Translations under genes and position numbers: made by a program
The notes under the pieces: generated by a model
What the model was told of the DNA's origin: nothing
The model's database searches: none
Seen by the model: only the letters and a program-made list of their open reading frames with translations
Part shown: positions 45,374 through 54,207 of the stretch, piece by piece
How positions within the stretch are numbered: the first letter of the stretch is position 1
Layout: each line of letters opens with the position of its first letter
Assembly (NCBI GenBank): GCA_000621985.1
Contig: JHWW01000002.1
Location: 248,001 to 312,000, forward strand
Source: Lachnospiraceae bacterium V9D3004
GTDB taxonomy: Bacteria > Bacillota > Clostridia > Lachnospirales > Lachnospiraceae
Length of the DNA stretch: 64,000 nt
Reading direction: 5' to 3'

Positions 45374-47230
45374 ATGATTATAACCAAAGGAAAAGAAAAC
45401 AGATGCGGAATATTTTTATATTATGACAGGCAGGGAATCGTTGATGACTATGTAATATACCTGCTTAACGGGATACGTCCGCATTTAAAATATCTTCTTG
45501 TTGTCGTGAACGGACAACTTGAAGTCTCATCGAAGAAAAAACTTGAGAATGTTGCCGATGAGGTAATGGAAAAAGAAAATGAAGGATTTGATGTCGGAGG
45601 ATATCGTGCAGGAATATTTCATATAGGTCTTGATAAGCTTGCGGAATATGATGAAACTATATTATTCAATTATACATATTTCGGACCATTGTATCCTTTC
45701 AGTGAGATGTTTGACAAGATGGATGATATGGATCTTGACTTCTGGGGCATCACGAGACATTACAAAGTTGATCCGGATCCATACGGAGTCAACAGATACG
45801 GATATATGCCGGAGCATATTCAGTCTCATTTCATGGTAATGAGAAGTGATTTTATTAAGACGGAAGATTACAGGAATTTTATAACCAACCTGAAGAATCC
45901 CACTTCTTATATTGAATCGATCTGTGAATACGAGACGGTCTTTACAAAAATATTCGAAGACCTTGGATACAAATGGGACACGTATGTTGATTCATCCGAA
46001 TATGAAGGTTACAATTACTGTCCGATCATGTTCAGCATTAAAGATATGATCGCAAAGCAGAGATGTCCGATCATTAAAAGAAGATCATTCTTTACGGATT
46101 ATCATGACTTCCTTCTTAACACATGCGGTGAATCTTCAGTTGAAGCTTATGAATATATCAGGGATAATCTTGATTATGATCTTAAGCTTGCATGGGATAA
46201 TCTTACAAGACTTGAGAATATGACAGAGATATCTAAAGCGATGCAGCTTAATTATATGCATCCCGCTGATGTCAGATACGTTGATTCGACGAAATATAAG
46301 ACAGCTGTATTCATATATGTTGAAAGTACAAAGCATTTTGAGAGATATATAGATCACATTAATGCAGTTCCTGATGAGACAGACTTATATTTTATAGGAA
46401 CTTGTGAACAAAGCGTACATTGCGTACAACGTGTACACAATAATATACAGATAAATGACAGTAATTATCTGAATGCTTACAAAGCAGTTCAGGAAAAGGC
46501 GTCGGAATACGATCTTGTCGGAATGCTTGTGATGGCAGATGTTGAGATTGAAAAGCCGTACAGTAATTATGATTCATGGCAGTACCGCGACTTCGAGAAT
46601 CTCCTTGGCAACCGGAATGTGATATACAATATCTTCGATACATTTGAGACAAATGACAGGCTGGGAATGCTTGTTCCTCCTGTTCCTTATCACGGTTCAT
46701 TGTTCGAAAAGATGGATGACGGATGGATGGGAATGTATGATGAAGCTCAAAGATTCATTAACGAAACTGCTCCGGGAATAAGCTGTAAGAAGACAGAACC
46801 TCCACAGGCTCCTTTCGGTGGAAGCTTTTTTGCAAGAAGTGATGCTTTGACGAATGTGAAAATATCAACAGAAAGCGAAAGCGGAACACCGGCAAAAGAG
46901 ATATTCCTGATGTCATTGATATATCAGGTGCAATATGCAGGATATTATTCCGGTGTAAGTTATAATAATGATTACGCTGCAATAGAAACAACCAATTATG
47001 ATTATATGATGAGAGAACTGAATAAGGTTGTATTCGAAAAGTACGGCCCTAATTATCATAAAGTTGTTGTGGATAATATTATGAATGACAATATAATAAG
47101 ATATCCGCACGTTGCAAGCTTAAGGGAGAAGATAAAAGTAGCGATCGTAACAGTATTGCGAAAGATATTCCCTCAAAAATTATATACAAAACTTAGAAGA
47201 CGATACATGAAAATGAGAGGTTGGGAATAA
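45374..47230 (+). CDS. RgpF-type protein (copy 2, divergent second half)
   Basis: 618 residues. The first half closely follows copy 1 (CGIFLYYDRQGIVDDYV, ILFNYTYFGPLYPFSEM, HIQSHFMVMRSDF). The second half keeps the end pattern (GMLVPPVPYHG, PFGGSFFARSDAL, YAGYYSGV). It has lost the NIGRDVAPFL and KVHDKK motifs, which are replaced by NDSNYLNAYKAV and LVGMLVMADVE. The C-terminus is a basic amphipathic stretch (VLRKIFPQKLYTKLRRRYMK) that could bind membrane. It may have a new acceptor, or only its first half may be active. Confidence 0.85.
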   Translation: MIITKGKENRCGIFLYYDRQGIVDDYVIYLLNGIRPHLKYLLVVVNGQLEVSSKKKLENVADEVMEKENEGFDVGGYRAGIFHIGLDKLAEYDETILFNYTYFGPLYPFSEMFDKMDDMDLDFWGITRHYKVDPDPYGVNRYGYMPEHIQSHFMVMRSDFIKTEDYRNFITNLKNPTSYIESICEYETVFTKIFEDLGYKWDTYVDSSEYEGYNYCPIMFSIKDMIAKQRCPIIKRRSFFTDYHDFLLNTCGESSVEAYEYIRDNLDYDLKLAWDNLTRLENMTEISKAMQLNYMHPADVRYVDSTKYKTAVFIYVESTKHFERYIDHINAVPDETDLYFIGTCEQSVHCVQRVHNNIQINDSNYLNAYKAVQEKASEYDLVGMLVMADVEIEKPYSNYDSWQYRDFENLLGNRNVIYNIFDTFETNDRLGMLVPPVPYHGSLFEKMDDGWMGMYDEAQRFINETAPGISCKKTEPPQAPFGGSFFARSDALTNVKISTESESGTPAKEIFLMSLIYQVQYAGYYSGVSYNNDYAAIETTNYDYMMRELNKVVFEKYGPNYHKVVVDNIMNDNIIRYPHVASLREKIKVAIVTVLRKIFPQKLYTKLRRRYMKMRGWE

Positions 47231-47231
47231 G

Positions 47232-48173
47232 ATGGGTAATTTTCCGGAGAATGATACTTATTATAAAACTGAAAAAATCGGAAATGTCACTTTGGATCTG
47301 ACTTATTATTCCGGAGTTGACACTTACAGCGACGGAGATGAGATTGAAGAACGTATTCTTAAGATCGTAAAAGAAGGAAATTATGAATTCAGTCATAAGG
47401 AATATTCCAACTGGGCTGTATTATATCATCTGAGCAGACAGAGAGAGAATATTACGGAACCTATGAGGATCAATAAGGATGATGAAGTTCTTGAGATCGG
47501 TGCGGGTATGGGTGCTGTTACCGGAGCTGTGGCTGCAAAAGCGCGTTTTGTGGATTGTATCGAGCTTTCAAAGAGGCGTTCGACAATTAATGCTGTCAGG
47601 CATCAGAACATGGATAATATTAAAATATTTGTAGGTAATTTTCAGGATATTCCAATCGAAAAAAAATATGATGTGGTGACCCTTATAGGCGTATTTGAAT
47701 ATGCATATTATTATATCGATTCAAAGGAACCGTATATGGAATTACTTAAAAAAATATACGGTTGTTTGAAACCCGGAGGAAGAATATATATTGCGATAGA
47801 AAACAGGCTCGGAATGAAATATTTTGCCGGTTATCATGAAGATCATACGGGTGTTCCGTTCAGCGGAATAGAGGGTTATGATAAAGATGATAAAGTAAGA
47901 ACCTTTACAAAATCGCAACTTAAAAATATGCTTGCGGAAAGCGGATTTGACAATACGGTATTTTATTATCCTTTCCCGGATTATAAACTTCCTACTGTAA
48001 TATACAATGAAGATACTATTCACAATATGACAGTTGAATATGCGGAAAAGTCCAACTACGATGCAGATGTGGTTGTGGGATTCAATCAGGTAAAGGCATT
48101 TCAGAGTCTTAAGGGAACGGAAGAGATAAGCATATTCGCCAATTCATTTTTGATAGAGGCAGTTGTTCCCTGA
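47232..48173 (+). CDS. SAM-dependent methyltransferase, WbdD-like first half
   Basis: 313 residues, class I Rossmann methyltransferase. Motif I is VLEIGAGMGAVTGAVA (about 86-101); an acidic ribose-binding residue in CIELSKRR, LIGVFEY and LKPGGRIYIAIENR follow. The N-terminal 80 residues are an extra helical part. It is located between RgpF genes and a kinase-like coiled-coil gene, in an operon with a Wzt that has a recognition domain. By analogy with E. coli WbdD it may methylate the chain end, directly or on a terminal phosphate (inference). Side-chain methylation is the alternative. Confidence 0.85.
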   Translation: MGNFPENDTYYKTEKIGNVTLDLTYYSGVDTYSDGDEIEERILKIVKEGNYEFSHKEYSNWAVLYHLSRQRENITEPMRINKDDEVLEIGAGMGAVTGAVAAKARFVDCIELSKRRSTINAVRHQNMDNIKIFVGNFQDIPIEKKYDVVTLIGVFEYAYYYIDSKEPYMELLKKIYGCLKPGGRIYIAIENRLGMKYFAGYHEDHTGVPFSGIEGYDKDDKVRTFTKSQLKNMLAESGFDNTVFYYPFPDYKLPTVIYNEDTIHNMTVEYAEKSNYDADVVVGFNQVKAFQSLKGTEEISIFANSFLIEAVVP

Positions 48174-48235
48174 ATGTGAGGACATTATAATAAGCCTGTG
48201 GATATCATATGATGATAAAAAAAGGAGACATTAAA

Positions 48236-49228
48236 GTGGAGCTTCAATTTGTAAAATTCAGCGATGAAAGAAGAAAAGAATTCTGTATCAAAACGGTTAT
48301 CGTAAAAGACGGTGAAAACTTAAGAGTATGGAAAGAACCCATATTCCCGGAAGGAAAAGAACATATAGAAAATATTATTAAAAATGCCGGCTTGTTAAGA
48401 AGATATTATGACTGTGAAATATGTGATGCTAAGAATACCGAAGGTAAAGTTGAATTCACATACGTAAACGGTACCACTCTCGAAAAAAAATACTGTGAAG
48501 CATTGAATGATAATGATATTAAAGAATTCGAAAAGCTCCTTGATCTGCATAAAAAACTTATGCTCGGAAAAGATAATGTGACTGAATTTTCCCCGGGAGA
48601 AAAGTTTGCGGAAGTGTTCGGTGACGGAGAAAAAATGACCGGTAAACCTGCTCTTAAATATTGCAATTACGATATGATAGCCGGTAATATATTGTTCGTT
48701 GATGACAGGATCGTGAACATCGATTATGAATGGGTGTTTGATTTTAATGTGCCTGTTGATTACGTACTGTACCATTGTATACAGAATCTCTATGAGCATT
48801 ATCCGGAGTATGAAAAAATATATCCCCTTTCAAATGCACTTGAATATATTGGTGTGAACACTGATATGAATATTCTTGAAGGTGCTTACCGTTCATTTTA
48901 TGATTATGTAATATCAGACGGAAAAGAAGACGGCTATGCGCTTATGAAAGCGATATGTCTCAAGAACACTGATACCGTTGACAATGTGAGTCATGAAGCT
49001 ATTGTTAATAAATGTGAATGTGACAGGCTTCAGGGAGTGATAGACGATCTTAACAGACAGGTTTTCGATAAGACGGTAATACTTGAAGATGTAAGAAACG
49101 AACTTGACAGAGTAGCAAAAGAAGCTCTCATAAAACAGGAAGAGTTGAAGAATGAATATTCGATATTAAAGCAAAAATATGACAAAACTATCAGAGGCAA
49201 AGTATCAAAACTTCGTAACGGTTCATAA
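48236..49228 (+). CDS. Kinase-like protein with C-terminal coiled coil, WbdD-like second half
   Basis: 330 residues. An APH/choline-kinase-like fold is suggested by the catalytic-loop pattern YCNYDMIAGNIL (Asp146) and the metal-binding IDYEWVFD (Asp163), with a possible ATP lysine in LRVWKEPIF. The usual HGD is CNYD here. Residues about 262-325 form a coiled coil (LDRVAKEALIKQEELKNEY), ending in a basic tail. GTG 48236 is preferred because AAGGAG lies 8 bases upstream; the in-frame ATG at 48209 has no ribosome site. Methyltransferase, kinase, coiled coil is the WbdD order, here in two genes in different frames. Confidence 0.72.
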   Translation: MELQFVKFSDERRKEFCIKTVIVKDGENLRVWKEPIFPEGKEHIENIIKNAGLLRRYYDCEICDAKNTEGKVEFTYVNGTTLEKKYCEALNDNDIKEFEKLLDLHKKLMLGKDNVTEFSPGEKFAEVFGDGEKMTGKPALKYCNYDMIAGNILFVDDRIVNIDYEWVFDFNVPVDYVLYHCIQNLYEHYPEYEKIYPLSNALEYIGVNTDMNILEGAYRSFYDYVISDGKEDGYALMKAICLKNTDTVDNVSHEAIVNKCECDRLQGVIDDLNRQVFDKTVILEDVRNELDRVAKEALIKQEELKNEYSILKQKYDKTIRGKVSKLRNGS

Positions 49229-49281
49229 TAAACCGCAGAGCGAAACTCTTTGTTCTATGAAAAAGGAAGGAATTGATATAC

Positions 49282-50301
49282 ATGAGAGAAAGATTGTTTT
49301 ATCTTGATTTTGTGAGAGCGATAGCTGTGATACTCATACTTCTCACACATTTTAATGCATGGTTTGTGTTTGGAGTTGATGTACCTCAATATGATAAATG
49401 CGTAATAACGGAATTTCCTTTCGGAATATATATAGGAGATCTCGGCGTATCAATGTTTCTTATTATATCCGGCGCTGCTCTTATGTATGTATATGAAGAA
49501 AAACTAGAATTGGTAAAATTTTACAAGAAAAGATTCCTTGCAATATATCCGATGTTCTGGATGGCATATATTGTTGCCGTGCTTCCCGCGCTTGGAGTAT
49601 GGAAGAGTTTTGGCTTTGATATTCCAAAGTGGAGGATATTACTTACCGTAACAGGAATGGACGGATATTTTTCGGAATACGGTTCCGGATTCTATGTGCT
49701 TGGAGAATGGTTTCTCGGTTTCATAGTAATATTCTATGTAATATTTCCTTTGCTTAAGGTTTGCCTGAAAAAGAATGAGGTTATCACATGGATCGCCATA
49801 ATAATATTGTACTGTATTACGGTATATTTTTATGATCTCGAAATGTCCATGTCAAAATGTATTCTTATAAGACTTCCGGAATTATGTTTTGGAATGACAC
49901 TCGTAAAACACAGATTCAGGATTAAATTTCCGATCGCTCTTTTTGCATTGGCGGTACTTTGTGCCAACGCTATCGTGAGGCCTGATTTCAATTCATCAAT
50001 ACAGACAACTTATGTTGGAATAGCATTTTTTGTGCTGCTTGTATTTCTGTCATATTATACCGAATATTCACCGGTAAAAAAAGTATGTGCATTTCTGTCG
50101 AAGTATTCCTATGCGATATTCCTCGTTCATCATGTTGCAATACAATATATTCAGAGTGCATTTGATCTTGAAAGTGTGACAGTGGTAAAGTCATACATTA
50201 TTTTCTTTGTTTGCGTTGCGGTTATCATTCCGATATCCATAATGCTGCAAACTGCCGAAAAAGGAATAATGGCCAAAATATTGCCTTGCAAAAAACAGTA
50301 A
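49282..50301 (+). CDS. Acyltransferase family 3 (OafA-like) membrane protein
   Basis: 339 residues with about ten transmembrane helices. The N-terminal FYLDFVRAIAVILILLTHF carries the conserved Arg and catalytic-type His of acyltransferase-3 proteins, which move acetyl or similar groups from the cytoplasm to extracytoplasmic glycans. It likely O-acetylates the exported polysaccharide. ATG at 49282 is used: AAGGAAGG is 11 bases upstream, whereas the in-frame TTG at 49273 is only 2 bases from it. Confidence 0.9.
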   Translation: MRERLFYLDFVRAIAVILILLTHFNAWFVFGVDVPQYDKCVITEFPFGIYIGDLGVSMFLIISGAALMYVYEEKLELVKFYKKRFLAIYPMFWMAYIVAVLPALGVWKSFGFDIPKWRILLTVTGMDGYFSEYGSGFYVLGEWFLGFIVIFYVIFPLLKVCLKKNEVITWIAIIILYCITVYFYDLEMSMSKCILIRLPELCFGMTLVKHRFRIKFPIALFALAVLCANAIVRPDFNSSIQTTYVGIAFFVLLVFLSYYTEYSPVKKVCAFLSKYSYAIFLVHHVAIQYIQSAFDLESVTVVKSYIIFFVCVAVIIPISIMLQTAEKGIMAKILPCKKQ

Positions 50302-50406
50302 AGTGCGCTACACTGTATCAGTAGTATGTGCTGAAATGTGTATGACATAAATTATCAACCGACACCGGATATGGTGTTTTGTTATGGAAAGGAACATGAA
50401 TATATA

Positions 50407-51387
50407 ATGAAAGTAGTACAGGTTGGATACGGATACTGGGGCGCCAATATATCTAAAAAACTTGTTGCCTCATCAAAGTTTGAATTCAAGGCATTGTGTG
50501 AGATTCTTCCCGACCGTGCCGAAAAGGCGAGGAGAGAGCTGCCGGACTATGTTGAGATAAGTGATAATTATGAGAATTACCTTGACGATCCGGAAGTAAA
50601 AGCGTTTGTTATTGCTACTCAGACCGTCAATACATTTGACATAGGAATGAAAGCAATGTCTATGGGCAAGCATGTATTTATGGAGAAACCGCTTGCAACA
50701 ACAGTAGAGCGCTCGCTTAAGTTAATGGAACAGGCAAAAAAACAAGGGGTTATCCTGCATTGTGATCATATCATGCTGTATAACCCTTATTATCGTTATA
50801 TTAAGAAGCTTTACGATTCGGGAGAACTCGGAGATCTAATGTATTATGATACCGAGAAACTTAATCTCGGACCGATCCGTAAGGATGTGGATGCTCTTAT
50901 GGATCTTGCCGTTCATGACATCGCTGTGATCGACTGGCTGTCGGGCGGATGTGAGCCGGTTGAATTATCGGCAATGGGACATATTCCTTTTGGAGAGCAT
51001 GAGACGCATACTTATCTTACAATGAAGTATGACGGGTTCATTGCTCATCTCAAGTCATCATGGATGTCTCCGCTTAAGATAAGACAGACTGTCGTTGCCG
51101 GAACAAAGAAGATTGTTATATTCGATGATATGAGTGTCGAAAGGATCAAAGTATATGATTGCGGAATAGATGTTAAGCCTGCGGAATCTTATGAGGATTA
51201 TGTATATACAAACCGCAGGGGAGATATATACGTTCCCAATATTGAATTCGAAGATTCGCTGCAGAACAGTCTTGAATTCTTCGAAAACTGTGTTCAGACC
51301 GGAACACAGTCGCTTTCGGGACCTGAGCCTTCGCTTCGTGTTATGAAAGTGCTCGAGTGGGCCGAAAAGCAGATGAAGAAGCAATAG
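50407..51387 (+). CDS. Gfo/Idh/MocA family sugar-nucleotide oxidoreductase (copy 1)
   Basis: 326 residues. Rossmann start VVQVGYGYWGANISKKL, EKPLA near 96-100 with the catalytic Lys, CDHIMLYNP, and DLAVHDIAVIDW in the substrate domain. The GYGYWG subtype with DLAVHDI is common for 3-keto sugar formation ahead of an aminotransferase and acyltransferase in 3-amino-sugar pathways. An aminotransferase follows after 23 bases. ATG at 50407 matches homologous starts. A weak promoter candidate (TTGCAA 50286-50291, 17 bases, TACACT 50309-50314) lies upstream. The exact substrate is not readable. Confidence 0.88.
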   Translation: MKVVQVGYGYWGANISKKLVASSKFEFKALCEILPDRAEKARRELPDYVEISDNYENYLDDPEVKAFVIATQTVNTFDIGMKAMSMGKHVFMEKPLATTVERSLKLMEQAKKQGVILHCDHIMLYNPYYRYIKKLYDSGELGDLMYYDTEKLNLGPIRKDVDALMDLAVHDIAVIDWLSGGCEPVELSAMGHIPFGEHETHTYLTMKYDGFIAHLKSSWMSPLKIRQTVVAGTKKIVIFDDMSVERIKVYDCGIDVKPAESYEDYVYTNRRGDIYVPNIEFEDSLQNSLEFFENCVQTGTQSLSGPEPSLRVMKVLEWAEKQMKKQ

Positions 51388-51410
51388 TTATTAATAGGAG
51401 TGATATTATA

Positions 51411-52634
51411 ATGAGGAAGATACCTGTTACAATACCTTATTTTACAGACGATGAACTGGAAGAGGTTAAAAAAATACTTGCATCGGGCTGGGTCGCACAG
51501 GGACCGATGGTTGCAAAATTCGAGGAAGCAATAGCAGAACACGAAGGTGTTAAAAACGGTGTTGCCGTTACTTCCTGTACAACTGCGTTGCATCTTGCAA
51601 TGGCAGCTTGCGGACTTGGTGAAGGAATGGATGCGATCGCCCCTGCATTTACATTTGTTGCTACTGAGAATGCTATCGTAATGACCGGCGCAACTCCGGT
51701 TATGGTTGATATTCATCAGGAAACCTTCAATATTGATGTTGAAAAAATAAGAGAGAAGATCAATACACAGTATGAGAAAAAAGACGGTAAACTTGTAAAT
51801 AAAGACACAGGCAATATTCTGTGGGGAATCGTTCCCGTTCACGAATTCGGATTGTGCTGTGACATAATAGAAGTCAATAAGATCGCGAAGGAATATGATC
51901 TTAAGGTTGTTGAAGATGCTGCATGCGCTCTCGGAGCAAAGATCGGTGATGTGCATGAAGGCGGTTTCGGCAATCCATCCTGTATAAGTTTTCATCCGAG
52001 AAAATCAATCACCACCGGTGAGGGCGGAATGGTCCTTACAGATGATGACGCTCTTGCAAAACGAATGAAAGAACTGAGAACACATGGAAGTACTGTGTCT
52101 GCAGACACAAGAGACAAAGGACACGGATTCCTTCTCCCTGAATTCAATGAGGCGGGATATAATTACAGAATGACTGATATTCAGGCCGGTGTGGGACTCG
52201 CACAGGTAAAAAAATTCGAATATATTATTGCCGAAAAGCGTAAGAAAGCAGCATTATATAACGAATTGATCAAAGACATGCTTCCGGAATTCATAACACC
52301 GGTTGAACCCGAAGGTTATTATCATACATACCAGTCTTACGTATGTATGCTTAATATAAAGGAACTTGGAATTGCTGATGTTGCGGCCGGAGGACAATTC
52401 AGGAACGAATTGCTTCAAAAACTTGAAGATATAGGAATCGCAACAAGACAGGGAACACATGCGGTTCACATGCTTGGTTATTATAAGAACAGATTCGGAT
52501 ACAAGCCGGAGGATCTACCGAATGCATATGCATGCGATCATTTATCCATAACACTTCCGTTATATGTCCAGATGACCGATGATGACCAGAAGTATGTGGT
52601 TGAAACGATCCGCAAGGTTCTTGATGAAAGATAA
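51411..52634 (+). CDS. DegT/DnrJ/EryC1 family PLP aminotransferase (copy 1)
   Basis: 407 residues. PLP fold-type I, with TSCTTALHLAMAACG, PAFTFVATENAIVMTGA, EDAACALGA and the PLP lysine in ISFHPRKSITTGEGGM. It transfers an amino group onto a keto-sugar nucleotide. A 15-20-residue stretch near 120-135 (KKDGKLVNKDTGNIL) is an insertion relative to copy 2. The start at 51411 follows AGGAG by 10 bases. It is flanked by an oxidoreductase and an SDR, so a 3- or 4-amino sugar is likely. Confidence 0.92.
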   Translation: MRKIPVTIPYFTDDELEEVKKILASGWVAQGPMVAKFEEAIAEHEGVKNGVAVTSCTTALHLAMAACGLGEGMDAIAPAFTFVATENAIVMTGATPVMVDIHQETFNIDVEKIREKINTQYEKKDGKLVNKDTGNILWGIVPVHEFGLCCDIIEVNKIAKEYDLKVVEDAACALGAKIGDVHEGGFGNPSCISFHPRKSITTGEGGMVLTDDDALAKRMKELRTHGSTVSADTRDKGHGFLLPEFNEAGYNYRMTDIQAGVGLAQVKKFEYIIAEKRKKAALYNELIKDMLPEFITPVEPEGYYHTYQSYVCMLNIKELGIADVAAGGQFRNELLQKLEDIGIATRQGTHAVHMLGYYKNRFGYKPEDLPNAYACDHLSITLPLYVQMTDDDQKYVVETIRKVLDER

Positions 52635-52667
52635 TATAAGTTTTTAATAAATGAAGGAGCAGTAATA

Positions 52668-53633
52668 ATGGCTGATATTAAAGGTAAAAATGTTTTGGTA
52701 ACAGGCGGAGCCGGATTCATCGGAAGTCATCTGTGTGACGGACTTCTTGCAAAAGGCGCTGCCAAAGTAGTGTGCCTTGATAATTTTTTCCTCGGTAAGA
52801 TGGAGAATATTGAAGAGGCGATGAAGGATGACAGATTTGTATTGTATCGTGATGATGCAAGGAATTTTGGTGTTGTCCAGTCGATAACCGAGAAAGAAGA
52901 GATCGAAGTTGTATTCAATATGGCAACTATCGCGCTTAATTATTCTTTCTTCAATGCATTTGATGCGTATATGGTAAATGTTGAGATAGCAAATACACTT
53001 CTTGAATTGCTTAAGATAGGAGCTTACAAGACACTTGTACATACATCTTCATCAGAAGCTTACGGTACGGCAAAATATTCACCGATGGATGAGAATCATC
53101 CGACAGATCCGACAACTCCGTATGCTGCCGGAAAAGCTGCCGCGGATCTTATGGTTCACAGTTTTTATAAAGTACTGGGACTTGACATATCTATAGTAAG
53201 ACCTTTCAATAATTACGGGCCGAGACAGAATGCAACAGGTAATCTTGCTGCGATAATTCCTGCAACCGCAAGAAGGATCAAGGAAGGCGGAATGCCAATA
53301 GTTGAAGGTGACGGAGAGCAGACAAGAGATTTCATATATGTAAAAGATACAGTAAGAGCTCTTATACTTGCATATGAGAGGGAAGAATCGAGAGGACATA
53401 TAATCAATCTTGGATCGGGTAAGGATATATCGATCAACAGCCTTCTCAAAGGAATATGTGATTATTATGATTATACCGGTGAATGGGAGCACAGACCTGC
53501 CAGAAAAAGCGATGTAAGAAATCTTTGCGCTGATGCAACAAGAGCGAGGGAACTGCTCGGTTTTGAACCGGAAGTGGATTTTGATGAAGGTATCAAACTG
53601 ACTCTGGACTGGTATAAGGATAAGATAAAGTAA
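52668..53633 (+). CDS. NAD-dependent epimerase/dehydratase (extended SDR)
   Basis: 321 residues: NAD+ site VTGGAGFIGSHLCDGL, substrate region FNMATIALNYSFF, active-site HTSSSEAYG and YAAGKAAAD (Tyr/Lys pair), then NNYGPRQNATGNLAAIIP. It resembles 4,6-dehydratases and 4-epimerases of sugar nucleotides. Specificity is not clear from sequence alone. It sits between an aminotransferase and an acyltransferase, which fits the first or second step of an amino-sugar pathway. GGAG lies before the ATG. Confidence 0.9.
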   Translation: MADIKGKNVLVTGGAGFIGSHLCDGLLAKGAAKVVCLDNFFLGKMENIEEAMKDDRFVLYRDDARNFGVVQSITEKEEIEVVFNMATIALNYSFFNAFDAYMVNVEIANTLLELLKIGAYKTLVHTSSSEAYGTAKYSPMDENHPTDPTTPYAAGKAAADLMVHSFYKVLGLDISIVRPFNNYGPRQNATGNLAAIIPATARRIKEGGMPIVEGDGEQTRDFIYVKDTVRALILAYEREESRGHIINLGSGKDISINSLLKGICDYYDYTGEWEHRPARKSDVRNLCADATRARELLGFEPEVDFDEGIKLTLDWYKDKIK

Positions 53634-53646
53634 ACAGGAGACTGTA

Positions 53647-54207
53647 ATGACTGACGAAGAATTTGAAGAATTATTTGAGAGATATATGGCCAGAAAAAGA
53701 GACGAGATGAGATCAAAATATGATCGTGTTCTTCCAAGCGGAGAACTGATATTTAATCGTTTCGACAAAGGCAGATATCTGGAATGCGGCGAGAATTCCT
53801 CCGTATATGATACAAGTGTTGTTATGGGTGATGTTAAGATCGGTGATCATGTATGGGTCGGACCATATACGCTTTTGGACGGAAGCAGTGCCAGACTTAC
53901 AATAGAAGATTATGTGAGTATAGATTCGGGTGTAATGATATATACTCATGATTCCACAAAGAATTATGTATCCGGCGGAGTGAATCCTTTTGAAAAAGGG
54001 GAAGTTACGATCGGAAGCAATACGGTTATCGGTTCCATGTGCATTATCTCGTGCGGTGTTTCGATAGGCAGACATTGTGCTATAGGAGCCAACAGTTTTG
54101 TTAACGGAGATATTCCTGATTACAGTATTGCGGCAGGTAATCCTGCCAAGATCATCGGAAAAGTTATAATTAATGAAGAGGGAGCGGTTTCATTTGAATA
54201 CAATTAA
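53647..54207 (+). CDS. Hexapeptide-repeat acyltransferase (left-handed beta-helix), copy 1
   Basis: 186 residues. A helical N-terminus (about 1-45) is followed by hexapeptide turns: SVVMGDVKIGDHVWVGPYTL, IEDYVSIDSGVMIYTHDS with the catalytic-type His, VTIGSNTVIGSMCIISCGVS, and the closing IAAGNPAKIIGKV. It likely N- or O-acylates an amino sugar nucleotide made by the neighbours. Its end overlaps the next gene by 14 bases, so translation is coupled. Confidence 0.88.
   Translation: MTDEEFEELFERYMARKRDEMRSKYDRVLPSGELIFNRFDKGRYLECGENSSVYDTSVVMGDVKIGDHVWVGPYTLLDGSSARLTIEDYVSIDSGVMIYTHDSTKNYVSGGVNPFEKGEVTIGSNTVIGSMCIISCGVSIGRHCAIGANSFVNGDIPDYSIAAGNPAKIIGKVIINEEGAVSFEYN

Noticed and set aside
51294-51995. 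233-codon open frame on the minus strand
   Set aside because: It spans the junction of two well-supported plus-strand genes and has no protein-like pattern.
53079-53768. 229-codon open frame on the minus strand
   Set aside because: Antisense to the SDR and acyltransferase genes; no ribosome site and no domain.
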